Shown piece by piece: positions 1-6,812 of a stretch of 37,426 nucleotides of DNA (positions are counted from its first letter, which is position 1; every line of letters begins with the position of its first letter). A program made the translations under genes and the position numbers. Source of the stretch: Sinorhizobium shofinae (GTDB taxonomy: Bacteria > Pseudomonadota > Alphaproteobacteria > Rhizobiales > Rhizobiaceae); the NCBI GenBank assembly GCA_001704765.1, contig MBFK01000207.1, positions 1 to 37,426 on the forward strand. Reading direction: 5' to 3'. Under the pieces are notes generated by a model that did not search any database, was not told where the DNA came from, and saw only the letters and a program-made list of their open reading frames with translations.

Positions 1-4
1 ATGA

Positions 5-28
5 CGCGCTCCTCTTCATTGGAGCGCG
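5..28. other. Hairpin at window edge
   Basis: Perfect 8-bp inverted repeat (CGCGCTCC at 5-12, GGAGCGCG at 21-28) around an 8-nt loop. It could be the terminator of a gene lying to the left of the window, but no T-run follows, so the role is unclear. Confidence 0.3.
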
Positions 29-104
29 CAGCATCAAGCCGTCTTGGATAACAAATCGTTAACGTGCCAAAGTAGTGCTAGCCAGGAGAGCCTTAGCGAG
101 CGCA

Positions 105-1025
105 ATGACTAACCACGAGAACATTGTGACAGTGTTCGGCGGAACGGGGTTCCTTGGGCGGCGGATCGTGAGCAGGCTTCTGGACAAGGCCATCGAAGTT
201 CGTGCCGTCTCGCGTCATCCCCACAAGAATAAGTTGGACAGCGCGTCCGGCAAGAGGCCATCTCAGCAGATCGAGGCGGACATACTGGATCCATCCTCGA
301 TCGCCGCTGCCGTGGTTGGATCTCGCGCGGTGGTGAATGCGGTCAGCCTTTATGTCGAGCGCGGTGAGCAGACCTTCGAGCGTGTCCATGTGGAAGCCGC
401 GGCCGATCTGGCGACCGCTTCGAGGGATGCGGGCGTCGAGAGGTTCGTCCAGATTTCGGGCATTGGATCGGATCCGAAGTCCCGTTCGAATTACATCCGG
501 GCCAGGGGCCGCGGCGAGGAGGTTGTGAAGGCAGCGTTTCCAGGCGCGGTGATTGTTCGTCCCGCTGTCATGGCGGGACCCGACGACGTGTTCATCACAA
601 CGATCGCGAGGCTGGTACGCCTCCTCCCGATCTATCCGCTGTTCGGCGAAGGCGGCACTCGGCTGCAACCGGTTCATGTCGAAGACGTGGCGGAAGCCGT
701 GAGCCGCTTGGCTTCGGGGCAGAATTCCACGCATGCTTCGATCTTCGAGTGCGCCGGTCCGCGCATTTATTCGTATCGGGAACTCGTCCGTGAGATCGCC
801 ACTCAACTCAAGGCGCCAATCAGGCTGGTGCCCGTGCCATTCGCGGTATGGAGCATATTGGCAACTGCTGCGGAGTTTCTCCCCGCCGTGCCCCTGACGC
901 GCAACCAAGTCGATCTCATGCGTCGTGACAATGTCGCGGCAAACGATCTGCCGGGCCTGGAAGAACTGGGCATTCAATCCCGCCGCATCGAGGAAGTCGT
1001 CCAGATGATCGAGCACGAGACTTGA
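105..1025 (+). CDS. NAD(P)-binding epimerase/dehydratase-like protein (NDUFA9-like atypical SDR)
   Basis: A 306-residue extended/atypical short-chain dehydrogenase. The N-terminal dinucleotide-binding motif GGTGFLG is at residues 12-18, followed by the Rossmann pattern and a C-terminal region like that of complex I NDUFA9-related NAD(P)H-binding proteins of alphaproteobacteria. The ATG at 105 puts the nucleotide motif at the usual distance from the start; a GTG at 75 in the same frame would add ten residues with no family support. AGGAGAG at 84-90 is a somewhat distant ribosome site. Members of this group bind NAD(P)H and may act in quinone or lipid metabolism or as complex I assembly-like factors; the substrate cannot be read from sequence. 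A small Cys-rich gene follows after 63 bp on the same strand. Confidence 0.8.
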   Translation: MTNHENIVTVFGGTGFLGRRIVSRLLDKAIEVRAVSRHPHKNKLDSASGKRPSQQIEADILDPSSIAAAVVGSRAVVNAVSLYVERGEQTFERVHVEAAADLATASRDAGVERFVQISGIGSDPKSRSNYIRARGRGEEVVKAAFPGAVIVRPAVMAGPDDVFITTIARLVRLLPIYPLFGEGGTRLQPVHVEDVAEAVSRLASGQNSTHASIFECAGPRIYSYRELVREIATQLKAPIRLVPVPFAVWSILATAAEFLPAVPLTRNQVDLMRRDNVAANDLPGLEELGIQSRRIEEVVQMIEHET

Positions 1026-1088
1026 TCCCTTTGACGGAACCTATCGCTACTCGCGCGGTTGGTCGGATTGAACAGGAGGAATACAGCG

Positions 1089-1325
1089 ATGGCCAGATGC
1101 GACCAGTGCGGCAACGACTATGATAAGGCTTTCCAGGTGAATCTGGGGGATGAAACCTACACTTTCGATAGTTTCGAATGCGCGATCCAGAAACTCGCTC
1201 CGACATGCCCGCATTGCGGCGTCCGGATCATCGGGCATGGAGTCGAGCAGGGCGACATTATTTACTGCTGTGCGCATTGCGCCGAACAGGAGGGAGCCGA
1301 CGCTCTCACCGATCGCGCTCCTTGA
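1089..1325 (+). CDS. Small Cys-rich zinc-ribbon protein (prokaryotic metallothionein-like)
   Basis: A 78-residue protein with eight cysteines: C4xxC7, C31, C40xxC43, and C60-C61xxC64, plus H42, H50 and H63. The paired CxxC/CxxH arrangement is that of a small treble-clef or zinc-ribbon protein. Similar bacterial proteins are often labelled metallothionein-like, but they lack the Cys density of true metallothioneins, so metal storage is not shown. The ATG at 1089 follows AGGAGG at 1073-1078 with good spacing; a longer reading from 1059 lacks a comparable site. It lies behind the epimerase-like gene and converges on kup 45 bp downstream. Role unknown: metal binding, a redox sensor or a protein-interaction module are all possible. 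Confidence 0.75.
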   Translation: MARCDQCGNDYDKAFQVNLGDETYTFDSFECAIQKLAPTCPHCGVRIIGHGVEQGDIIYCCAHCAEQEGADALTDRAP

Positions 1326-1370
1326 GAAGGGGAGACAACCTCGGCAACCAAGATATGATTGCAGTCAGCG

Positions 1371-3272
1371 TCAAATCACGACTTGCTCTCCGAGCTCGAC
1401 CACCCGGTTGGGCGGAAGGTTGAAATAATCCGCGGGATCGATGGCCGTTCCGGCCATGGTAATGAATAGTCGATCCTGCCATTTCGGAAGACCGGAATTC
1501 GGATCTGGAATCAATTTGCGCCGGCCGAGGAAGAACGAGGTCGACATGATTTCGAACTTGAAGCCGGCCTTCTTGCAAAGGGCAAGCGCTTGCGAGACAT
1601 TTTGCGTGTCCATGAAGCCGAAGGTGAGTTCGATCCTGGTGAAGCGCTCGGAAAGCTCTGTTATTTTGAACCGTTCGCTTTTCCGAACAAACGGCACCGC
1701 AGCAGTCTTGATCGTCAGGATGACGTTGCGCGCATGAAGCACACGGTTGTGCTTGATGTTGTGAAGGAGCACGGCGGGAGTTTTGTCGGGAACGCTCGTC
1801 AGGAACACGGCTGTACCAGGAACTTCCGCAGGCGCATGCTCCGACTTTCGCTCCACGGAGGCAATGAAGGTCTCAAGCGGCACATCGTTGCGGGCCGCCT
1901 TCTCCCGCAGAAGAAGTGTCCCTTTGCGCCAGGTCCACATCAAGATCATGATTGTCGCCGCGATCAGGATCGGAACATAGCCGCCATCGTGAACCTTTAG
2001 GAGGTTCGCGCCGAGAAAGATGCATTCCAGAATAAAGAGTGGTGCCAGGAATCCGACCGCAGCCAAGAGCGACCAGCCCCACGCAATGCGGACAAACTCG
2101 AAGGCGAGAACGGTTGTTACGACCATCGCCCCGGTCACCGAGATACCATAGGCGGTCGCGAGCGATCCCGAATCCCCGAATGAAAAGATCAGGAACAGGA
2201 CGCCGAACAGCAAAACAGTGTTGACGTCCGGAACGTAGATCTGGCCGGTGCTGGTCTCGGAGGTAAAGCAGATCTCGAGCCGCGGCAGGAAGCCAAGATG
2301 GATCGCCTGCCGGGCCAGCGAAAAGGCGCCGGTGATCACCGCCTGGCTGGCAATGATCGTCGCCGCCGTGGCAAGGATCACCACCGGCAGCAGGGCCCAC
2401 TCCGGAAACATCAAGAAAAATGGATCGGAGGAGGCAGCCGGATTGGAAAGAACAAGGGCCCCCTGTCCGAGGTAGTTCAATGCCAGTGACGGAAAGACGA
2501 GAGCAAACCAGGCCACCTGGATCGGACGCCGGCCAAAATGGCCGAGATCCGCGTAGAGCGCTTCCGCTCCCGTGACGGTCAAGAACACCGCTCCTAGCAC
2601 GATCAGACCGACAAAGCCTGCATGCGTCATGAAATAGACCGCATAGGTAGGATTGATCGCGTTGAGGATCGACGCATCATCGGCAATGTGGGCGAGCCCG
2701 CCGGCGCCCATAATCAGAAACCAGACAACGGTGATCGGCCCGAAGAAGTTTGAAACGGCGGCAGTGCCTCTTGATTGAACCAGAAAGAGCACCAGCAGGA
2801 TCATCGTTGAAATCGGCAGGACATAGTCGATGAGCGCCGGTGTCACCAGCTTTAGGCCTTCAACCGCCGACAGAACCGATAGAGCGGGGGTGATCATGGC
2901 ATCGCCGATGAACATCGCCGCTCCGATCACCCCGGCAAAGAACAGCGCTGTCTTGTGTCGCTCTGACTTCTTCATGAGCAGGGCCAGCAGCGAGAGTGTT
3001 CCTCCCTCGCCGTCGTTGTCGGCTCTGAGAAGAAAGAGCACATATTTGACGGTCACGATCAGCGTCAGCGTCCAGAGCATCAGCGAAATCAGGCCGACGA
3101 CTTCGTCATGACTGACGCCGTCATGGGCAAAGGGCCGCAACGCTTCTCGGAAGGCGTAGAGGGGGCTCGTGCCTATATCCCCGTAGACGACGCCCACGGC
3201 GCCTAAAAGAAGAGCAAAGAACCGCGCTTTGTCGCCGCCAGCGGATGGAGCGTGACTTTGAGACGTTGTCAT
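1371..3272 (-). CDS. kup: Low-affinity potassium uptake transporter Kup
   Basis: A 633-residue member of the KUP/HAK/KT family, which imports K+ by H+ symport across the inner membrane. The N-terminal family signature GDIGTSPLYAFREA is present near residue 35. About twelve hydrophobic segments follow, then a C-terminal soluble region of about 170 residues, the normal layout at normal length. The ATG at 3272 is preceded by AGAGGAA at close spacing; an upstream TTG at 3308 in the same frame is less likely. Rhizobia often carry several kup copies, so this may be a paralogue. It converges on the Cys-rich gene, and its promoter must lie in the short gap before the transposase remnant at 3405. Confidence 0.95.
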   Translation of the reverse strand: MTTSQSHAPSAGGDKARFFALLLGAVGVVYGDIGTSPLYAFREALRPFAHDGVSHDEVVGLISLMLWTLTLIVTVKYVLFLLRADNDGEGGTLSLLALLMKKSERHKTALFFAGVIGAAMFIGDAMITPALSVLSAVEGLKLVTPALIDYVLPISTMILLVLFLVQSRGTAAVSNFFGPITVVWFLIMGAGGLAHIADDASILNAINPTYAVYFMTHAGFVGLIVLGAVFLTVTGAEALYADLGHFGRRPIQVAWFALVFPSLALNYLGQGALVLSNPAASSDPFFLMFPEWALLPVVILATAATIIASQAVITGAFSLARQAIHLGFLPRLEICFTSETSTGQIYVPDVNTVLLFGVLFLIFSFGDSGSLATAYGISVTGAMVVTTVLAFEFVRIAWGWSLLAAVGFLAPLFILECIFLGANLLKVHDGGYVPILIAATIMILMWTWRKGTLLLREKAARNDVPLETFIASVERKSEHAPAEVPGTAVFLTSVPDKTPAVLLHNIKHNRVLHARNVILTIKTAAVPFVRKSERFKITELSERFTRIELTFGFMDTQNVSQALALCKKAGFKFEIMSTSFFLGRRKLIPDPNSGLPKWQDRLFITMAGTAIDPADYFNLPPNRVVELGEQVVI

Positions 3273-3404
3273 GCGTTCCTCTTTACGGTGATCGCCGCTG
3301 GTGGACAAGTGCGCAGCTTAAAGCTCAGGCTTGGCTTCTGTTCGCGAAACTCCAAACCGAGCGTAGCAAATCAACACGCTGGTTCATGAGGCCGCCCGGG
3401 GCCT

Positions 3405-3838
3405 TCAGGACCACAGAGAAGGCACGACGCCGGCCGCTTCCTGGGCCTGCCGAGCCATTTTGGCAAGCTGGGACCGGTCATGGCTGACATTGGTGACCTC
3501 GTGCGCGACGATCAGATGGTGCTCGGCGTCGACCGCCGCCTGAACGTTGTAGCCGACCATTCCGGTGCCCTTGCCGCTCGTTTGCCATGGCCCCCGCATC
3601 GGGATCGGTCAGCGAGATCTGGTGGTCCGGCGCGTCTTGGACCGCTTGCTCCATCGCCTACAATTCTGCCGCCGCAATGAGTCCAGCCGTTGCTTCAGTC
3701 GGCCGACCCGCCTCTGTGCAACGTGGTCCTCCTGCCGGTCGGCCGCGTCGAGCATTCCCAGATACCGCTCGATGCTGGCATCCACCTGCTCCATCCGTCG
3801 GCGGATCGCGCCAGGTGTGAAGTTCTTGTCGCGTGTCT
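3405..3838 (-). pseudogene. IS1182-type transposase remnant
   Basis: Reading the minus strand from about 3838, one frame gives an IS1182-like middle region (DKNFTP, ERYLGMLDAADRQ, VGRLKQRL). After about 3665 the match moves to a second frame (QAVQDAPDHQISLTDPDAGAMA). Near 3590 it moves to a third (SGKGTGMVGYNVQAAVDAEHH, then LIVAHEVTNVSHDRSQLA). So there are at least two frameshifts, and both the N-terminal part and the C-terminal catalytic part are missing. The piece covers about 145 residues of a protein that is normally near 450-500. No terminal inverted repeats were found. It is a dead relic marking past insertion in the kup-to-fitAB interval. Confidence 0.85.
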
Positions 3839-4164
3839 AGCGATCATTTGTCTGCGACTAGGGAATGAGTTGTATGCCGAGAAGCCACAGTTGTTCGAGA
3901 GTGTCCTTGTCGCGCCCGCCTGAACTTCTGCAAAGCAGTTGGCATCCGACAAACGCGGTTGTTGGCGGTCACACTTGCTGCCGACTGTTCAGTGGTGCTT
4001 TCTAAAAGATACGATGCAGAACAGCGATCAGCGCTGGCACCGCTAATCCGAAAGCCAATATGCGCAATGCCTCCGCCAAGAGTGAAGGCATTTGTCGCGG
4101 GAAACTCCTCTTGTAACGGCAGCAATCAATGATTAAATTGCAATCAATGATGAAGGAGGCAGCC
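3839..4164. other. Intergenic stretch between transposase relic and fitA
   Basis: This stretch holds no gene with homology that I recognise. It contains one short candidate ORF on the minus strand (listed separately) and must contain the fitAB promoter. The sequence just before fitA is AT-richer than its surroundings, with CAATCAATGAT occurring twice (around 4120-4130 and 4141-4151), a short direct repeat that could be part of a fitAB autoregulatory operator. Confidence 0.4.
4002..4091 (-). CDS. Possible 29-residue hydrophobic peptide
   Basis: A very short ORF starting ATG at 4091 and ending TAG at 4002. It encodes one hydrophobic segment with an acidic residue near the N-terminus and a basic C-terminal end (HRIF), which fits a single membrane helix. 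GAGGAG lies upstream at 4105-4110 on the minus strand, but the 13-nt spacing is long. I do not recognise it. It may be a chance ORF in degraded DNA or a small membrane peptide. Confidence 0.22.
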   Translation of the reverse strand: MPSLLAEALRILAFGLAVPALIAVLHRIF

Positions 4165-4413
4165 GTGGCGAGCATAACGATCCGCAATCTCGACGACCGC
4201 TTGAAGCAGCGGCTGCGGCTACGCGCCGCCGCGTACGGACGCTCAATGGAGGACGAGGCGCGCGACATCCTGCGCACGGCGCTGTCGACCGGTGAACGCC
4301 CGCCGGGCAATCTCGCCGCCGCCATTCGCGCCCGCATCGCGCCGACCGGCGGCATCACGCTCGAAGCACCCCCACGCGAGGCGATCCGCGAAGCGCCGGA
4401 CTTTTCCGCGTGA
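4165..4413 (+). CDS. fitA: FitA/VapB-type ribbon-helix-helix antitoxin
   Basis: An 82-residue antitoxin. The N-terminal MASITIRNLDDRLKQRLRLR is the typical FitA-like ribbon-helix-helix DNA-binding domain (residues 1-40), with the conserved GRSMEDEAR segment after it. The C-terminal tail (APPREAIREAPDFSA) would wrap the toxin. GTG at 4165 is chosen because AAGGAGG sits at 4153-4159, five bases upstream; ATG codons at 4129 and 4147 would place that site inside the gene. Its stop overlaps the toxin start by 4 bp (GTGA), so the two are translationally coupled. Antitoxins of this class repress their own promoter as a complex with the toxin. Confidence 0.88.
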   Translation: MASITIRNLDDRLKQRLRLRAAAYGRSMEDEARDILRTALSTGERPPGNLAAAIRARIAPTGGITLEAPPREAIREAPDFSA

Positions 4414-4838
4414 TCATCCTCGACACCAATGTACTGTCGGAATTGCTGACACCGGCACCGTCCGCCGCCGTCGAGGCCTGGCTCGCCGAGCAGCCGCCGA
4501 CCGCGGTGTTCACCACGACGGTCACCGAAGCCGAGATCCTTTACGGACTGCGGCTTCTGCCGGATGGGCGCCGCAGACGCGACTTCGAGGCGGCGATCGT
4601 CCCGATCTTCCGCGAGGATCTTGCCGGACGCATTCTACCATTCGACAGCGAGGCCGCAGACGCCTATGCCACCCTTGCCGTGGACCGGCGCAGAGCTGGC
4701 CGTCCTATCAGCCAGTTCGACGCGCAGATTGCTGCGATCGCCCGTTCCCGCGGCGCGGCGTTGGCCACCCGCAACGTTGCGGACTTCGAAGATACCGGCA
4801 TTGCCATCATCAATCCTTGGGACCACCAGCTCTCGTGA
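4410..4838 (+). CDS. fitB: FitB/VapC-type PIN-domain toxin ribonuclease
   Basis: A 142-residue PIN-domain protein. Acidic metal-binding residues are in place: D5 (ILDTNV), E42 (TEAEILYG), D104 (SQFDAQIA) and the C-terminal RNVADF segment with N122 and D125. Toxins of this family cleave RNA, often tRNA or rRNA, when freed from the antitoxin. All catalytic positions and the full length are kept, so the module should be active although it sits between two dead mobile-element remnants. The start is GTG, overlapping the antitoxin stop. The usual reading is stabilisation of a mobile region or stress response; the sequence does not decide between these. Confidence 0.9.
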   Translation: MIILDTNVLSELLTPAPSAAVEAWLAEQPPTAVFTTTVTEAEILYGLRLLPDGRRRRDFEAAIVPIFREDLAGRILPFDSEAADAYATLAVDRRRAGRPISQFDAQIAAIARSRGAALATRNVADFEDTGIAIINPWDHQLS

Positions 4839-5109
4839 TTTCGAGATGCCCCAATCGAAGGGAGCGCCGGTGCCGGTAGGCTCATTCGGGAGACGCCGTC
4901 CTCAGCACATTGAGATGATTGAGGGCCCGGCTCATGTCGGATTTCTCGATTGCAGCGACTTCATCGCCGCTCGACGTCACGGTTGCTTGTACGCAGCGGT
5001 CACGCTTTGCCTGCCGGCAACACTGCGGCGATCGTTCCACGTCATCGCAAGACTCCTTTCCCGGAAGCTGAGAATTTATGTTCTTCGAGAATGACGCTCG
5101 GGAGTCGAG

Positions 5110-5695
5110 ATGACCCTATCAAAGAACTCGGAGGCCGTCGGCAACGAAGCGGTACTCCGCAGCGCCGAGGAACTCGACGCACTCGACGCCATCCTGCCGT
5201 TCGACCGGCGAGATCAGCTCACCGAACTCCTGACCGACGGAAGTGGCGGCTTTGCGTGTCGAGGATCTCGTTGACGAGGAGCCGGTGCGCGCCGATCGGC
5301 CGACAAGTCCTCCCCTTCCCTCTCTTGCCTCCACATTCGACTCGGTCGCACCAAGGCGACGACGGCTGACGAAGACAACCACGTGCTGCTGATCGGCCGG
5401 CGGGTGACCGCGTTGAAACGGCGGTTGGCGGAAGCCGGGATCAACGGCGGGCCGGTGTTCCGGCGCATCGACCAGTCTCGACCCGCGGGGCGCTGACGCC
5501 GCAATCGGTCAACCTGATCCTCAAAGCTCGCGCAGAACAGGCCGGTTTCGAGCCAGTGTTGTTTTCGGCACATGCTTAAGATCCGGCTATCTGGCCGAGG
5601 CGGCAAACCGCGGTATTCCCTGCCCGAAGCGATGCAGCAGTCTCTGCATAAGTCGGTGATCCAGGCGGCGAGCTACTACAACGCGGTTCTCGCTA
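5110..5695 (+). pseudogene. Decayed tyrosine recombinase/integrase
   Basis: Pieces of one phage-type integrase are readable in order across several frames. The N-terminus starts at ATG 5110 (MTLSKNSEAVGNEAVLRSAE, then LDALDAILPFDRRDQLTELL). A large internal part is missing. Then come AALRVEDLVDEEPVRAD, LLIGRRVTALKRRLAEAGI and GPVFRRIDQ, LTPQSVNLILKARAEQAG, and finally LRSGYLAEAANRGI plus LPEAMQQSLHKSVIQAASYYN. At least three frameshifts and an internal deletion of roughly 200 codons are needed to join them, so it cannot be functional. Its end runs into the end of the convergent DapA-like gene. The 270 bp between fitB and this remnant show no recognisable gene. Confidence 0.8.
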
Positions 5696-5700
5696 CGTTT

Positions 5701-6666
5701 TCAAATTTCGGACAAATTCATCACTTTCGTGGCGCGACGCCAAATAGTGAGATCGGACTGCACCCTCTCCACGTCAGTCCGCCCCGGTCTCGAAGAGGTC
5801 GTCGAAGACCGAACCGGGCGGGACCCTTCAACCTCGCCGAGCGCCACCAAGGGAGCGCGGACGTTGAGCCAGGTGCGATCGCCGATGCGGTAAGCGACGA
5901 GAGCCTTCACGGCCGGAACAACAGGGTATCTGAGCACCTCCTCCACCAGGCCGTTGATCCGCGCGTCCCCTCGCCCCTCCTGCGCAAGGAGCAGCAGGGA
6001 TTGCGGGCAGATGTTGGCTAGGCCCGAGATCGCCCCCTCGCCACCCAGGCGCACGCCTTCAGCCAGATAGCGCTCGTCGCCGATCAGGATGGCGAGGTCC
6101 TTGTGCGCCGCCAGCAGCTTCTGCGTATAGACCCAGTCGCCGGAGGAATCCTTCACGCCGGTGACGACACCCGGGAAGCCCTGTTTCAAGCGGGCGATCA
6201 ATTCGACAGACAGGGCGACCTGAGTGACCGCAGGGATGTTGTAGAGAATGACGCCGCCCGCCGCCGCCCCCAGCCTTTCCAGGACTTGGCTGAACCATAG
6301 AAACACGCCCTCATCAGCAACACCCTTGAAGTAGAATGGGGGCGGCAGAAGAAGGTTTCGACTGCCGAAATCTGCAGCCATGCGCGCTTGCACGAGCGCC
6401 TCGTGCACCGAGGCGGCGGCGACGCAGACGACAACGTCCCTTCCTTCGATCCCCGCACCGGCGAGAGCGCCTAGCACTTGCTCGCGCCCGGAGATGTCAA
6501 TCGAGGCGCCTTCCCCGGTTGTGCCGAAAACCGTCACGCTGGCACATCCGTTGTCCAGGCACCACCGCGCGTGTCGGGCAAAGCGGGCAAGATCGATGGT
6601 GCCGTCCGGCCGAAATGGCGTGGCGATTGCCGCGGAAAGGCCGAACCGACTGGATCTCTCTAGCAT
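5701..6666 (-). CDS. DapA/NanA-superfamily class I aldolase or dehydratase, with frameshifted C-terminus
   Basis: A TIM-barrel lyase of the dihydrodipicolinate synthase superfamily. Visible active-site elements are GTTGEG with T49-T50, the catalytic tyrosine Y142 in YNIP, and the Schiff-base lysine K172 in VKDSSGD. Such enzymes cleave, condense or dehydrate 2-keto acids; this is probably not true DapA. ATG at 6666 follows a strong AAGGAGG. The last ~45 residues are abnormal: after LGEVEGSRPV the reading is Ser/Arg-rich, whereas a neighbouring frame reads VFDDLFETGAD and then stops, which looks like the native end. One small indel near 5815 thus extended the protein to 321 residues, into the integrase scar. 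It is divergent from an oxidase/TRAP operon and probably acts in the same pathway. Confidence 0.85.
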   Translation of the reverse strand: MLERSSRFGLSAAIATPFRPDGTIDLARFARHARWCLDNGCASVTVFGTTGEGASIDISGREQVLGALAGAGIEGRDVVVCVAAASVHEALVQARMAADFGSRNLLLPPPFYFKGVADEGVFLWFSQVLERLGAAAGGVILYNIPAVTQVALSVELIARLKQGFPGVVTGVKDSSGDWVYTQKLLAAHKDLAILIGDERYLAEGVRLGGEGAISGLANICPQSLLLLAQEGRGDARINGLVEEVLRYPVVPAVKALVAYRIGDRTWLNVRAPLVALGEVEGSRPVRSSTTSSRPGRTDVERVQSDLTIWRRATKVMNLSEI

Positions 6667-6754
6667 CACGATATTCGCCTCCTTCTGGCAATTGGCCGCT
6701 GCACTTGCGCGATGGCTGGGAACAAGCCCGGCCGTGGTGCTTGCATAGCGGACC

Positions 6755-6793
6755 TTGACATACCACTTGCCCCTGCTAAGGTACAGTACCTTA
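6755..6793 (+). promoter_or_regulatory. Promoter with 17-bp palindromic operator for the oxidase/TRAP operon
   Basis: TTGACA at 6755-6760 is a good -35 element. About 16-17 bp downstream, over the expected -10 region, is the perfect palindrome TAAGGTACAGTACCTTA at 6777-6793. The AGGTnnnnnACCT dyad resembles operators of FCD-type GntR regulators, and such a regulator is encoded at the end of the operon. A repressor bound here would block the promoter directly. The element lies between two divergent genes, so it may control both. Confidence 0.6.
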
Positions 6794-6812
6794 CATACAA
6801 GAAAAGAAGACA

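Noticed and set aside
1..51. C-terminal end of an upstream gene reading to TAA at 49-51
   Set aside because: Sixteen codons without a recognisable motif, and they contain a perfect hairpin, so coding status cannot be supported.
3405..5695. A complete genomic island with attachment sites
   Set aside because: No tRNA gene, terminal inverted repeats or flanking direct repeats could be identified; only remnants are visible.
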